A stretch of DNA of 62,136 nucleotides from a virus: positions 1 through 62,136 of IMG/VR virus record IMGVR_UViG_3300030090_003965; one strand, 5' to 3'. The stretch's first letter is position 1, and each line of letters opens with the position of its first letter. Below, piece by piece: positions 23,736 through 31,488 of this stretch. Under the pieces are notes generated by a model. The model worked only from the letters and a program-made list of their open reading frames with translations, was not told where the DNA came from and did no database searches. A program made the translations under genes and the position numbers.

Positions 23736-24188
23736 TCAAGGTGTTTCTCTCTCCCTAGGTAAATCTTGTCCTCTCCTTATAGAAGAAAGAAGATGATTGA
23801 GGAACCCTGCCCAATCAAAAGGACTTCCCGAAGACCAGACTGGGGTAAAAGGGGCTTTTTCAGTGGTTAATCCAGCAAGGCCCATGACCTGTTCTCCTGA
23901 AAATAAATTGATAGTCCTCTCTGGGGGATGTCCAACCAAGTTCCAAACGAGTCCCCCATGACTAAAATACTGTGTTTGCCAAGAGATTTGATGTGGTCGG
24001 AACTTTACTGACTTAAGTGTCTTTAATCTGTGAACCTTTAGTTCTAACCAAAAAGGTGTACCGTCTAACAGGCCGTGTAAGTCGGGTACTCCCGGAGCAG
24101 CCCACGACTCTATACGTGTCCACAACACCTGTTCTTTAGTCCCGTCACGTAGCTGTTTCCAAAGCCTGCTTTCCGGTTTACTGGGCAT
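23736..24188 (-). CDS. PD-(D/E)XK nuclease, VRR-NUC-like
   Basis: 150 aa. Residues 32-52 carry GVPDLHGLLDGTPFWLELKVH, the GxPD...(E/x)LK catalytic signature of VRR-NUC/restriction-endonuclease-fold nucleases: Asp of PD and Glu-x-Lys of ELK. E5 in the N-terminal helix fits the usual first acidic residue. The start overlaps the stop of the small terminase gene by one base, so a role in DNA processing at packaging, or in recombination, is likely. Confidence 0.75.
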   Translation of the reverse strand: MPSKPESRLWKQLRDGTKEQVLWTRIESWAAPGVPDLHGLLDGTPFWLELKVHRLKTLKSVKFRPHQISWQTQYFSHGGLVWNLVGHPPERTINLFSGEQVMGLAGLTTEKAPFTPVWSSGSPFDWAGFLNHLLSSIRRGQDLPRERETP

Positions 24189-24730
24189 TACTGTTCTACG
24201 GTTTCTACCTCGGTTACGTCTATTACATTGCCCGCACTCACGGCAGCTAGTCCGGGGAATTCCTCTTGGAGGCGGTGTATTTCAGCCATTACTTGCTCGC
24301 GTGACATCTGGTCTATTTTACCGTGCAGTATTTCCTTACGGTCTATGTACAGGCCAGCAGCCTGACCACGGTACTTTTCAGCTGACACAGCGGCAGAAAA
24401 ATTGTTGTTATCAATGGCGGTGTCACGTAGTTCAGCTAGTTTTTGTACGTGGTTTTCAAATGTAACCTCGTATTTTTTAGCCAACTCGCTTTTGACTTCC
24501 CTTACACGGGCTACCACATGGGGATAGTCCCTGCCGTTTAACAATTGACTAGCTATGGCATGGGCACTGGCAGGACTGTAGCCAGCGCGGACTGCGGCTT
24601 CGGTTTGGGTCACATCCTCGCTGCTGTATATACGGCAGAACTCCTCTTGCTTGGGTGTTATCTGCTTTTCGGTACGAGGGTTTGCTACAACGTCTAGTTT
24701 GGGTTTATGAGTTTGTTTTGACTTAGGCAT
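24188..24730 (-). CDS. terminase small subunit
   Basis: 180 aa. Residues 23-75 contain ITPKQEEFCRIYSSEDVTQTEAAVRAGYSPASAHAIASQLL, the helix-turn-helix region of the Terminase_2 family (CxxY, TEAAxRAGYSxxSA). The C-terminal half is helical and suited to oligomerisation (REQVMAEIHRLQEEFPGL). It recognises phage DNA and hands it to the large subunit at 19439-20902. A regulated promoter element lies at 24861-24928. Confidence 0.88.
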   Translation of the reverse strand: MPKSKQTHKPKLDVVANPRTEKQITPKQEEFCRIYSSEDVTQTEAAVRAGYSPASAHAIASQLLNGRDYPHVVARVREVKSELAKKYEVTFENHVQKLAELRDTAIDNNNFSAAVSAEKYRGQAAGLYIDRKEILHGKIDQMSREQVMAEIHRLQEEFPGLAAVSAGNVIDVTEVETVEQ

Positions 24731-24860
24731 CCTTAAAAGTCCACACTTTGCTTTATAGATGTGATATTAGCAGAAATGACTTCAAATTAAAAGTCCTAAA
24801 TAGAACTTAAATCAGCGGAAACCTGTTTCACTGTGCAATGACTCTAACCTATATACTGTG

Positions 24861-24928
24861 ATATTGTATATCGGTGAGTACTGGAACTTTTTTAACTCGT
24901 TTTGTACAATATACCATCTATATACAAA
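24861..24928 (-). promoter_or_regulatory. two-box regulatory element, copy A
   Basis: Box 1 ATATTGTATATCGG (24861-24874) and box 2 ATATACCATCTATATACAAA (24909-24928) with starts 48 bases apart. Both boxes and the spacing are identical to copy B at 46779-46846, while the 34 bases between differ. Read on the minus strand, box 1 contains a TACAAT -10 and box 2 lies about 40 bases further upstream, as an activator or operator would. It is upstream of the small terminase and nuclease. Confidence 0.6.
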
Positions 24929-24947
24929 AGTGCGGAACTTTAACGAT

Positions 24948-25298
24948 TTATTTTACCGCGTACCTGACTAACGTACCCATTGTTGACCCAACCTTTAGTG
25001 CCCGCTGCGGATTGGCTACAAGCACTGTTTCCGTGCCGTGCCACCGATAGTTTGCCGGTAACGTGAGTATGTAGTCGTGGGTAGGTGTTTGTGCTGCGTA
25101 GACTTCTAGGGCAACGCCTTCGTTGCCTGCCCCGCCGCCCGGACTGCCCTGTGGCCGTGGACAGCAGTACACCCTGAAGTCGTTAAGAGTTAGCCCTGCG
25201 TTGATACTGCTTGCGCCTACGATAACAGGTGGAATTTGGCCCACGTGGACTTCAACGCCCTGCGCTACCTGTTGCCATTTGATTGATGGATTTGCCAT
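24948..25298 (-). CDS. hypothetical protein, paralogue of 27242-27592
   Basis: 116 aa. AAAGGGGTC precedes ATG 25298. The segments LTLNDFRVYCCPRPQG and ALEVYAAQTPTHDYIL...ANPQ line up with LTIEDFKPCHPHTEG and PVEVYMARTANYDYVL...ANPT of 27242-27592, which has the same length. The shared core with a DY and an ANP motif is probably one domain. No known function. Confidence 0.6.
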   Translation of the reverse strand: MANPSIKWQQVAQGVEVHVGQIPPVIVGASSINAGLTLNDFRVYCCPRPQGSPGGGAGNEGVALEVYAAQTPTHDYILTLPANYRWHGTETVLVANPQRALKVGSTMGTLVRYAVK

Positions 25299-25341
25299 GT
25301 GTTGACCCCTTTATATGAGTATAGGTATTACTTACCCTACC

Positions 25342-25370
25342 AGTATAGGTTCCTACGTAAGGAGCTGCAA
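25342..25370 (-). promoter_or_regulatory. promoter of the palindromic-spacer family
   Basis: TTGCAG, 17-base spacer with CTCCTTACGTAGGA, TATACT, then GGTAGGGTAAGT. Drives 24948-25298. Confidence 0.7.
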
Positions 25371-25838
25371 CTAATTGGTACGTTTTACACTAATCCTTAT
25401 GTACTCAATAAGGGCACTGGCGTGGCTGCACCCGTTGCGGCAGAAGGCAAGGTACACGTAGTCTAAGGGGTTTTCCGCGGGGCTTTCCGCTACGTATATG
25501 GAGTCGTAGGGATAGGGCCAGCAGGAGTACCCATACAGGCAGGCGGTGTCGTATAGGGTTTGCCATACGTCCGTTTTGTACGTGCTATGTGGTCTGTTAC
25601 CTTTTAGGGGAATGTCCGTGGGAGCCATAACACTACCGTGAAGTTCACTAAAGTAGTAGTCGTAAGTGGCCTGTGGGGCGAGTACCGTTTGTACCAGTGT
25701 TTGTATAATCTGGTGCTGCTGTACTGGTGCATTATCGGCTTCTAAGGCTTGTTTTTCCAGTGCCAGTTGCCCCAAGAACCCCTGTGTGTGGTCATTGGTT
25801 TGGTAGGTATACCAGCCGTCTTGGTTTGGTTTTTCCAT
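25371..25838 (-). CDS. hypothetical protein
   Basis: 155 aa with clustered Tyr, Cys and Trp (DTACLYGYSCWPYPYDSIYV). AAAGGGGTAACAC precedes ATG 25838. Its stop is directly at the -35 of the next promoter. No recognised domain. Likely an early accessory protein. Confidence 0.55.
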   Translation of the reverse strand: MEKPNQDGWYTYQTNDHTQGFLGQLALEKQALEADNAPVQQHQIIQTLVQTVLAPQATYDYYFSELHGSVMAPTDIPLKGNRPHSTYKTDVWQTLYDTACLYGYSCWPYPYDSIYVAESPAENPLDYVYLAFCRNGCSHASALIEYIRISVKRTN

Positions 25839-25877
25839 GTGTTACCCCTTTATATGAGTATTGTTTAAGTTACTACC

Positions 25878-25906
25878 AGTATAAGCTCCTACGTAAGGAG
25901 CTGCAA
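25878..25906 (-). promoter_or_regulatory. promoter of the palindromic-spacer family
   Basis: TTGCAG, 17-base spacer with perfect CTCCTTACGTAGGAG palindrome, TATACT. Drives 25371-25838. Confidence 0.7.
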
Positions 25907-25916
25907 CACTACGTGC

Positions 25917-26375
25917 TTAGTCAGGGCGGAGTTCCGTAAGGTATGCGTCTACGTAAAAGTAGATATCAAGTGGAGTACAGCCCATGTTTTCTGCATAGGT
26001 GATGTTAAACAATTCCAGGCCGCTTGGCACCCCCACCCGACGGCCTGACATATTGCTGAGTGTAAACCAGTCTTGCCAAGGTAGGCTTTCTAGCCAGTCG
26101 TGGTCTTGCTGGGTTAAGCTGGCATTGCCAAAGGCGTTTATGGGGTCGTATAGGTGGACGTTATAGGTTGCTTTGAGTTCTACAGCTTCGTCACTGGACA
26201 ACGGGTACAGTAGGTCTATTTGTTTTTCGGCCACTATGTCTTTAATAAACCCGTGCATTAGCAGGGTTACAGAATCGTCCCAAGGATCCCCACTGGTTTG
26301 AAATTCTTTTTCTACATCTACCTTGGGCCATAGCCCGCGAACAAACCGCGATTTTCCAACTTTTACTCTTTTCAT
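25917..26375 (-). CDS. hypothetical protein
   Basis: 152 aa, acidic after a basic N-terminus (MKRVKVGKSRFVRGLWPK). It has KDIVAEKQIDLLYPLSSDEA and a Tyr-rich C-terminus. AAAGGGGTAAACGC precedes ATG. No family recognised. Confidence 0.55.
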   Translation of the reverse strand: MKRVKVGKSRFVRGLWPKVDVEKEFQTSGDPWDDSVTLLMHGFIKDIVAEKQIDLLYPLSSDEAVELKATYNVHLYDPINAFGNASLTQQDHDWLESLPWQDWFTLSNMSGRRVGVPSGLELFNITYAENMGCTPLDIYFYVDAYLTELRPD

Positions 26376-26411
26376 GCGTTTACCCCTTTCTGTGGTTACT
26401 TATACCCTTTT

Positions 26412-26440
26412 AGTATAAGGTCTGTTTTTATGAGTGTATA
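26412..26440 (-). promoter_or_regulatory. promoter of the same family
   Basis: TATACA, 17-base spacer (no palindrome), TATACT, then AAAAGGGTATAAGTAAC. Upstream of 25917-26375. Confidence 0.5.
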
Positions 26441-26467
26441 GTACCTGCGTTTACCTCTTTCTGCGGT

Positions 26468-26803
26468 CTAGCTATTGAACAATAGCGCAAGGTCTACCGT
26501 GACGTACTCGCCGCACTCGTAATCCTCCATATCAATGTAATCTCTTACGCTTCTAAAGTAGTCATACCTAGTTTCATACGCGGCTTCTTTGATACCCTTG
26601 GCTTTCAAGTCCTCCACGATTTCCATCAGTGCGCGCAATGTTACTGGCCCATCCTGAAAGCTATACTCCATGTCGTTGTCATATGTTACCCACCACTGAT
26701 TAGAGCGAATTATAGGAAATTCTTTTTTGTTCCAATCTCTTTTCATATCCGCCAATACTTTTGTCTTTTCAGCTCTAATTTTTTGTAAAATCGTTTGACC
26801 CAT
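26468..26803 (-). CDS. hypothetical protein
   Basis: 111 aa from ATG 26803, chosen because GGAG is six bases upstream; in-frame ATGs at 26815 and 26809 lack one. It has a helical N-terminus (LQKIRAEKTKVLADMKRDW), VTLRALMEIVEDLKAKGIKE and an acidic end with DYIDMEDYECGEYVTVDLAL. No known family. Confidence 0.55.
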   Translation of the reverse strand: MGQTILQKIRAEKTKVLADMKRDWNKKEFPIIRSNQWWVTYDNDMEYSFQDGPVTLRALMEIVEDLKAKGIKEAAYETRYDYFRSVRDYIDMEDYECGEYVTVDLALLFNS

Positions 26804-26820
26804 AATCATCTCCATTTAAC

Positions 26821-26885
26821 ATGCCCAAGCCTTGTATTCCCAGTAGTCGCCTATGGGAACAACTTTAGTTTTTCCGTTGAGTTTT
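26821..26885. repeat. mosaic patch made of two displaced sequences
   Basis: Bases 26821-26842 are identical to 56015-56036 (22 of 22), and bases 26841-26885 match 28362-28406 (44 of 45). The second part on the minus strand encodes KLNGKTKVVPIGDY in a frame that differs from the gene now covering it. Confidence 0.7.
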
Positions 26886-27237
26886 GGTAGGGGTCCATTT
26901 GGCATAGTAGCTGCATTCCGTGCTGGCCACAGTCTGAACTGTAGTAAGGTGGAGTACTGTGTAGTAGCTGGTAGAGTGCTTCTCCTTCGGGAACGGCCCT
27001 ACGCCACACTCGTGTTCCTTTAACGCCAGCCACGGTTTCTTGTCTTTTAACGTAGCGTTGTTTGGTTCCCCCTTGATGTGCGGCAAGTCGTTTAGCGGCG
27101 TGGTCTAATGCACCGGCTATGGTTTGTGGCGTGTATCCGGCGGCAAAAAAGCTGTCGCCCACTTTCATGTGCTTTATAGGGAATTTACTATGTGGCACAC
27201 GCTCCGGCAGAGGAATATTTGTTTCAACTTTAAACAT
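26851..27237 (-). CDS. VGDSFF-family protein with altered C-terminus
   Basis: 128 aa. The N-terminal two-thirds belong to a small phage family: IPLPERVPHSKFPIKHMKVGDSFFAAG ... GVKGTRVWRR, as also seen in 33388-33663 and 43285-43500. The family normally ends soon after the RxWR motif; here about 45 more residues follow, the last reading through the duplicated patch 26841-26885 in the wrong frame. The extra tail may be a fusion or damage. Function of the family unknown. Confidence 0.6.
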   Translation of the reverse strand: MFKVETNIPLPERVPHSKFPIKHMKVGDSFFAAGYTPQTIAGALDHAAKRLAAHQGGTKQRYVKRQETVAGVKGTRVWRRAVPEGEALYQLLHSTPPYYSSDCGQHGMQLLCQMDPYQNSTEKLKLFP

Positions 27238-27241
27238 GCGT

Positions 27242-27592
27242 TTACCCCTTTCTTTTGAACCTAAGTAGTTGCTGCTCCACGAGAGTTGGGTTGGCGTGAC
27301 TCAAAGGTTCTTTGTAAAAAGATTCGTATTGTAGCTGGTGCAGGAGCACGTAGTCGTAGTTTGCGGTGCGGGCCATGTAGACTTCTACGGGTAGCCCTTC
27401 GGTGTGGGGGTGGCAGGGTTTGAAATCCTCTATCGTAAGATGCTGCGGCCCCCACTCGGGGTCGGGGTTTTTATCGGTTTCTGCCACAAACCACTCCTTG
27501 TTGGTGCATAGGTCTACACCCGTACTCAGGGGTTGCCATTGGGCTACGCCTTGTTCAAGTGCCCAGTCGGTGCTGTGTTTTTCTGTTGCCAT
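27242..27592 (-). CDS. hypothetical protein, paralogue of 24948-25298
   Basis: 116 aa. The C-terminal half (PVEVYMARTANYDYVLLHQL ... SHANPT) matches the paralogue in order and spacing. AAAGGGTGAACAC precedes the ATG. The N-terminal half is diverged. No known function. Confidence 0.6.
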   Translation of the reverse strand: MATEKHSTDWALEQGVAQWQPLSTGVDLCTNKEWFVAETDKNPDPEWGPQHLTIEDFKPCHPHTEGLPVEVYMARTANYDYVLLHQLQYESFYKEPLSHANPTLVEQQLLRFKRKG

Positions 27593-27627
27593 GTGTTCAC
27601 CCTTTATATGGTTACTTATACCCTTTT

Positions 27628-27656
27628 AGCATAAGGTCTACTTACCTGACTAGCAA
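27628..27656 (-). promoter_or_regulatory. promoter of the same family
   Basis: TTGCTA, 17-base spacer, TATGCT, then AAAAGGGTATAAGTAACC, which is identical downstream to the 26412 promoter. The -35 lies inside the last codons of 27642-28097. Confidence 0.6.
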
Positions 27657-28097
27657 CTGTACGGGTTCCCATTTGGCCTGCATATCGGCAATCGTTTGGG
27701 CGGGCACACCGTGAATATTACCAAAGTCGTTTTGGGTTTCCAAAATAAAGACACCCCAGCGGTAAGTATCTGCTAGTTGTAGGTAGGGGTCAAGTTCGGC
27801 CTGTTTACTGAACGTATTACTCACAATACATCGGTAGTGGTATGGGTGTGCTTCTGCGGCGGCATTTTTCATATAGGCTTCTACTTTGTCTTGGCAATAC
27901 TGGTGAGCTTGCTGTAGCTTGGTGCCGTCAAAGTTGTATTCACCTGTTGTGGGGTCGGTAAAGTATTGGTCAGCCTCGCACAGGAGTGGGGTGTTTAGCA
28001 AATTATATCCAGCACGTATTATCCGCGCCAGTGTAGTTTTACCTGACCCGGGAAGGCCTCGAATCAGGTACAGTACACGTAGGTTTCTGGTAGCCAT
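27642..28097 (-). CDS. P-loop kinase, AAA_33/N4BP2L-like
   Basis: 151 aa. Walker A is LIRGLPGSGKTTLAR (residues 11-25); CEADQYF follows as in polynucleotide-kinase-type P-loop enzymes; then NFDGTKLQQAHQYCQDKVEAYM and VSNTFSKQAELDPYLQLA, characteristic of the N4BP2L1/AAA_33 group. Probable nucleotide, nucleic-acid end or modified-base kinase. In hypermodifying phages a P-loop kinase phosphorylates 5-hydroxymethyl-dU in DNA; this small enzyme is a candidate because the helical partner domain occurs at 38891-39823, but the genes are 11 kb apart. Confidence 0.8.
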   Translation of the reverse strand: MATRNLRVLYLIRGLPGSGKTTLARIIRAGYNLLNTPLLCEADQYFTDPTTGEYNFDGTKLQQAHQYCQDKVEAYMKNAAAEAHPYHYRCIVSNTFSKQAELDPYLQLADTYRWGVFILETQNDFGNIHGVPAQTIADMQAKWEPVQLLVR

Positions 28098-28099
28098 GG

Positions 28100-28471
28100 T
28101 TATTCCATTACAAAGTTCTGTAGTATCACTAAAGGACCGCGTACATCTCCCCCCGCTTGCTCATTAGGCGGTAGGTCCTTAACTAAGCCACTCTCGTCTA
28201 CTAAAGCCTGATAGCTACCCTGCAACGGTCCTTCTCCGCTTATTTGCACCGTTATGATTTCAAAATGCCCACCATTTAAAAGTTCTTGGAACGTTTCAAC
28301 CGTGGGGCGGTTTTCAAAATGGTATATTTCGTGACCGCCGTCTTCTCTGGCTACCACCATGCAGTAGTCGCCTATGGGAACAACCTTAGTTTTTCCGTTG
28401 AGTTTTAGCTCTTTCCAATGCTTTTTAGTAAAGTGTTCTAGCGGATGCGTTTTACTGACTTCGTATTCCAC
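28100..28471 (-). CDS. DUF3846-like protein
   Basis: 123 aa. The C-terminal region TVETFQELLNGGHFEIITVQ ... LVDESGLVKDLPPNEQA ... GPLVIL fits DUF3846 (lQxxVGGxIE, DExGxxxxLPxN, GxVVI). The N-terminal 40 residues include KLNGKTKVVPIGDY, whose DNA is duplicated at 26841-26885. Its stop is two bases from the kinase start. Function unknown. Confidence 0.65.
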   Translation of the reverse strand: MEYEVSKTHPLEHFTKKHWKELKLNGKTKVVPIGDYCMVVAREDGGHEIYHFENRPTVETFQELLNGGHFEIITVQISGEGPLQGSYQALVDESGLVKDLPPNEQAGGDVRGPLVILQNFVME

Positions 28472-28507
28472 GATTAATCCCCTTTCTTTGGTTTAACTTA
28501 CCCTTAT

Positions 28508-28536
28508 AGTGTAGGGTCCCATTACGGGACTAGCAA
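28508..28536 (-). promoter_or_regulatory. promoter of the palindromic-spacer family
   Basis: TTGCTA, 17-base spacer with GTCCC/GGGAC arms, TACACT, then ATAAGGGTAAGT. Drives 28100-28471 and the kinase. It overlaps the last codons of 28530-28724. Confidence 0.7.
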
Positions 28537-28724
28537 ACCGCAGCCTGATGGCAGCTTTCGCTGCAACAGCGTTGGAATTGTACTTGTGGCTTAAACTCGG
28601 TTCCGCACCAAAAGCATTCTTCGGGCTGGTCGCGCCAGCCGTCAGGGCAGCCGTGCTCGTGGCAATAAACACCGTTAATCATTACGGCGTCGCAGCTGTC
28701 GCATTGTGCTCTACAAGTATTCAT
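28530..28724 (-). CDS. Cys-rich zinc-finger protein
   Basis: 64 aa with twelve Cys and three His: CRAQCDSCD, YCHEHGC, CFWCGTEF and RCCSESCHQAAVC. The last block is the FYVE/treble-clef-like pattern of small phage zinc fingers (CxxC ... CSxxCHxxA). GGGGGG precedes the ATG. Probably nucleic-acid or protein binding. Confidence 0.65.
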   Translation of the reverse strand: MNTCRAQCDSCDAVMINGVYCHEHGCPDGWRDQPEECFWCGTEFKPQVQFQRCCSESCHQAAVC

Positions 28725-28823
28725 TTTTACCCCCCATTAGGTAAGTACCACTGCCTGTATTGGAACACCCCCTACGGGCAGCGGTACGGTCTTACAGCTT
28801 TTCCATTTACTTAGGTGTGTACG

Positions 28824-29435
28824 CTAGGGCAGGTAGGTTTCATAAAACGAACCATGCCCGCCTGTTATGTCCAGCGCGGGTACTAAGTCCCAAACGTAGC
28901 TCCAGTCCCTTTTGTGTTGGATACGTACCACACGCTGTAGGCTATCTCTGTCTTCTTGGCCCCACTTGAAAACTAACACAACAGCTTGGCATTCAGTAAG
29001 GACATTTGCTAAGCCGTTCCACTCTATTACACCGTTTACTTCGGCATCACGGTCGTACATGTTTTGGAACCACTGTTCTCGTCTTGGCTGGTTTTCCCAA
29101 AGGTCCCACAGCTTGGACTCCAAATACCCGTACAGGTTAGGACACTGCTGGTAGACAAGCCCTTGGGTATGCTGTGTAAATTCAACAAAACTAACACCAC
29201 TGGTTTCAAACGCCTGTACACAGAACATAGGTAGATAACCACCCTTTTCTGTTGCGTCGTAGTCGGACCACATATTTAAGTCTAACCCGCCCCCGTAAGG
29301 ATTGATGCGAGCTATCCCCGGATTATAGTTAAAGTAACGGGTTTCCCAGAACTCGTTTAGTGGTTGAGCTGCTGCACTAAGGGGAGCATAGACTTCCGCT
29401 AGTGATTGCAGTTCGCTTTTTTTGTGGCTTTTCAT
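28824..29435 (-). CDS. hypothetical protein
   Basis: 203 aa from ATG 29435, with AAAGGAAATTGTT upstream. Rich in aromatic residues and predicted globular (NEFWETRYFNYNPGIARINP, YLESKLWDLWENQPRREQWF). No catalytic signature. Has its own promoter. Unknown function. Confidence 0.55.
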   Translation of the reverse strand: MKSHKKSELQSLAEVYAPLSAAAQPLNEFWETRYFNYNPGIARINPYGGGLDLNMWSDYDATEKGGYLPMFCVQAFETSGVSFVEFTQHTQGLVYQQCPNLYGYLESKLWDLWENQPRREQWFQNMYDRDAEVNGVIEWNGLANVLTECQAVVLVFKWGQEDRDSLQRVVRIQHKRDWSYVWDLVPALDITGGHGSFYETYLP

Positions 29436-29494
29436 AACAATTTCCTTTCTTTGCAATTGTTTATATAATCCCTATCTGTATAGGGGCCTACCTT

Positions 29495-29523
29495 TATATA
29501 TTACTAAAAAACACTAAGAACAA
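29495..29523 (-). promoter_or_regulatory. sigma70-like promoter
   Basis: TTGTTC, 17 bases, TATATA. A second overlapping -10 (TATACA at 29477-29482) is followed by GATAGGG as in the other members. Upstream of 28824-29435. Confidence 0.5.
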
Positions 29524-29530
29524 CAATTAC

Positions 29531-29836
29531 TTACTGAAGCAGGGTGTTTTTCCCCCTAGCCCGTTTGAGGTAACTTGTTGCTAGTTGTTCAAGGTTCAGC
29601 AGCTTTAGTTCCGTCATCATTTCTTCATGGGAATAATCTATGTACTTTTCCGTAAGCAGCGAGGCTGCGAGTCCAAAAAGATTATCCACAATTGGTGCCG
29701 AACAGTGATGCTCCATTATCTCGGCAACAAGAACAATTTTTAATATATCAAGGTCGGTCTGGGCGGGTACGTCTTCGTTTTGTTCTGCTGCTTGGTTAAA
29801 GTAGGCACGGCATCGGTCGTAGTGGCTTTCACTCAT
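29531..29836 (-). CDS. hypothetical helical protein
   Basis: 101 aa from ATG 29836 (MSESHYDRCRAYFNQAAEQN), with GGAG 8 bases upstream. It overlaps the stop of 29829-30062 by eight bases, so translation is coupled. Mostly helical, acidic. No known motif. Confidence 0.55.
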   Translation of the reverse strand: MSESHYDRCRAYFNQAAEQNEDVPAQTDLDILKIVLVAEIMEHHCSAPIVDNLFGLAASLLTEKYIDYSHEEMMTELKLLNLEQLATSYLKRARGKNTLLQ

Positions 29837-30062
29837 GCTTTTCTCCAAACGTGTAGGCACGGTTCAGTATTTCTTCGTCGGTGGAGGTTTCATATTCCCC
29901 GTTAAAATAGGCACGGCTCAGTCGTGCTTCGTGTTCTACTAGGGTAAACTCTAGTGAGTGTAATTGTGGTTCCACCCCTTGGGAATTCTCCCTAAACAGT
30001 TTAAGCATTTGTCGCACTAAGGTAAGACTCTGTTTTACTTGTGCTCTTCTTGAATTTCCCAT
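29829..30062 (-). CDS. hypothetical protein
   Basis: 77 aa, basic N-terminus (MGNSRRAQVKQSLTLVRQML), then an acidic helix. Overlaps the 30035-30520 gene by 28 bases and the following gene by eight. Three-gene coupled unit. No family recognised. Confidence 0.55.
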   Translation of the reverse strand: MGNSRRAQVKQSLTLVRQMLKLFRENSQGVEPQLHSLEFTLVEHEARLSRAYFNGEYETSTDEEILNRAYTFGEKHE

Positions 30063-30520
30063 GGTCCAAAATCCCTTTGTTTTGCTAGTTTTAATAGAGC
30101 TTCGTGCATTGGGTATTCAACGTACTGGCCTTCTGTTTGGTTAATGCTAAGGTGTTCAAAATACTTGTCTTTGTCCCTGCACACATTAAAAACTGTACCG
30201 AAGTATTTTTTAAACCAAATATCGGGGTGACTGCTCATACTATATAAGCCAGAATTACTGTTGTCTATCACAAAGCACCTTGAACCCCCCTCCACGGTAC
30301 AGAACTCACCTTTACCCACGACGCCTTCCATAAGGTTAAAGCCATGAGCAAAGTGCTCTTTTGTTATCGGGTTAGTTACCATTGCGTGTACGAGTTTTAA
30401 TTGTGTATTGCCCGACGCATATAGCATTGTACGTCCGGCGGCAACAAAGCAGTCCCCTTTTTGTTTTTTTGAACTGTAGTGCATTTCGGTTAGGGTTTTT
30501 CTGTCAGCTGTAGTAATCAT
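30035..30520 (-). CDS. possible papain-fold (Cys-His-Asp) protein
   Basis: 161 aa. KGDCFVAAGRTML (Cys at about 23), LVHAMVTNP, HFAHGF (His) and CFVIDNSNSGLY (Asp/Asn), ending MHEALLKLAKQRDFGPWEI, match a phage/bacterial family with the layout GDCxxAAG ... HAW ... VxDxSNG ... HYGPW. The Cys, His, Asp order suggests a papain or transglutaminase-like fold and a peptidase or amidase role; that is inference. First gene of the coupled run 30520-29531. Confidence 0.5.
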   Translation of the reverse strand: MITTADRKTLTEMHYSSKKQKGDCFVAAGRTMLYASGNTQLKLVHAMVTNPITKEHFAHGFNLMEGVVGKGEFCTVEGGSRCFVIDNSNSGLYSMSSHPDIWFKKYFGTVFNVCRDKDKYFEHLSINQTEGQYVEYPMHEALLKLAKQRDFGPWEIQEEHK

Positions 30521-30649
30521 ATACTTGCCCTGTGTTAAAAGCGGGGAACCCCTGCTACGGGTTTTTCACATAAAGGGCTAAAAATGCAGAAGCCCCCCGC
30601 CATAGTAACAGGTTAACCTCCCTTGTAGTGACGTGCAACCTTTAAATAC

Positions 30650-31003
30650 TCACTCTATAATTTGCCAATCGGAGTCACGGTACACATAGCTCTCATGGAG
30701 GTCTATACCGTAGTGCTCGCCAAAGGGACCACCACTTGCCAGTATTTCTGAGCCTTCCCACAGGCGCAGGGGTGTATCTTCACTTGGTACAGGTAAGTCA
30801 AATAAGTCTCCGCTAAAGTCTAGCCAAGACTTCCTTTTGGCCATATATTTCCAAGCCTCGTGCTGTTGAGCCATGTTTTCTATTAGAGCTTCCCCCTGTT
30901 TTAGTGTCCCAGTTCCTATGTCGTAGAAGCGCGGCTTATCGGGGTCGTAAGGGTTGGTCTGTACACCGCGGGGAAATAAACTAAATTCGTATGTTTTTTT
31001 CAT
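30650..31003 (-). CDS. hypothetical protein
   Basis: 117 aa, MKKTYEFSLFPRGVQTNPYD. The start overlaps the stop of 31000-31173 as ATGA, with TTTGGAGGAAC upstream. No family recognised. The 129 bases between its stop and the next gene hold only a weak GGGCT/AGCCC hairpin. Confidence 0.5.
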   Translation of the reverse strand: MKKTYEFSLFPRGVQTNPYDPDKPRFYDIGTGTLKQGEALIENMAQQHEAWKYMAKRKSWLDFSGDLFDLPVPSEDTPLRLWEGSEILASGGPFGEHYGIDLHESYVYRDSDWQIIE

Positions 31004-31173
31004 TGTTCCTCCAAAGTAGCGTCAAGGTGTAGGTCACTAACGGCGTCTTGTAGTTCTTCGCGGTGCCATATTTCCCACGCAGGACTTAAAGCCCATCCCC
31101 TTGACCCAAAGAACACCCATCCCCTTGCATTGCCCGAAAGCAGTTCCACTAATTGTCTGTTGGTGGGGTTCAT
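31000..31173 (-). CDS. 57-residue hypothetical protein
   Basis: Read directly: ATG 31173, MNPTNRQLVELLSGNARGWV..., TGA 31000. Both ends form ATGA overlaps with neighbours (31170-31445 upstream, 30650-31003 downstream), which is strong evidence that it is a real gene. Four Trp in 57 residues. No family recognised. Confidence 0.6.
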   Translation of the reverse strand: MNPTNRQLVELLSGNARGWVFFGSRGWALSPAWEIWHREELQDAVSDLHLDATLEEQ

Positions 31174-31445
31174 GTTAGGTAAAAGTTTGCATCGTCACAC
31201 AGACTGGCTAGGCCGTCTATGTCTTCGCCCATTAGGTCCTGTAGCGCGCTGTATGCGTGTATTTTTGTTTTAGAAGCCACAGGTGCGTGGGTGCAAGGTT
31301 CTTGGGGGGAATCAAAGGCTCCGCAGCCGTAGGCATAAAAGCTCTTACGGGCAGAATTAAAATTGGCAGCTAGGCCATCTTCAACCATGGTGTGTAGGGA
31401 ATCTACTTCCCATGGTTCTCCGCACTTACCACAATAAATATCCAC
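31170..31445 (-). CDS. zinc-ribbon protein
   Basis: 91 aa from GTG 31445, because AAGGAGAAG lies upstream and the longer in-frame ORF to 31517 would run across a promoter. It begins MDIYCGKCGEPWEVDSLH; with GCGAFDSPQEPC later it gives a CxxC...CxxxxxxxxxC metal site. The motif (I/V)YCGxCGEPWEVDSLH is known to me from other phages. Function unknown. Confidence 0.6.
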   Translation of the reverse strand: MDIYCGKCGEPWEVDSLHTMVEDGLAANFNSARKSFYAYGCGAFDSPQEPCTHAPVASKTKIHAYSALQDLMGEDIDGLASLCDDANFYLT

Positions 31446-31488
31446 AATACTTCTCCTTTCTGTGAGTTTGCTATTGCTTACCCTTACT

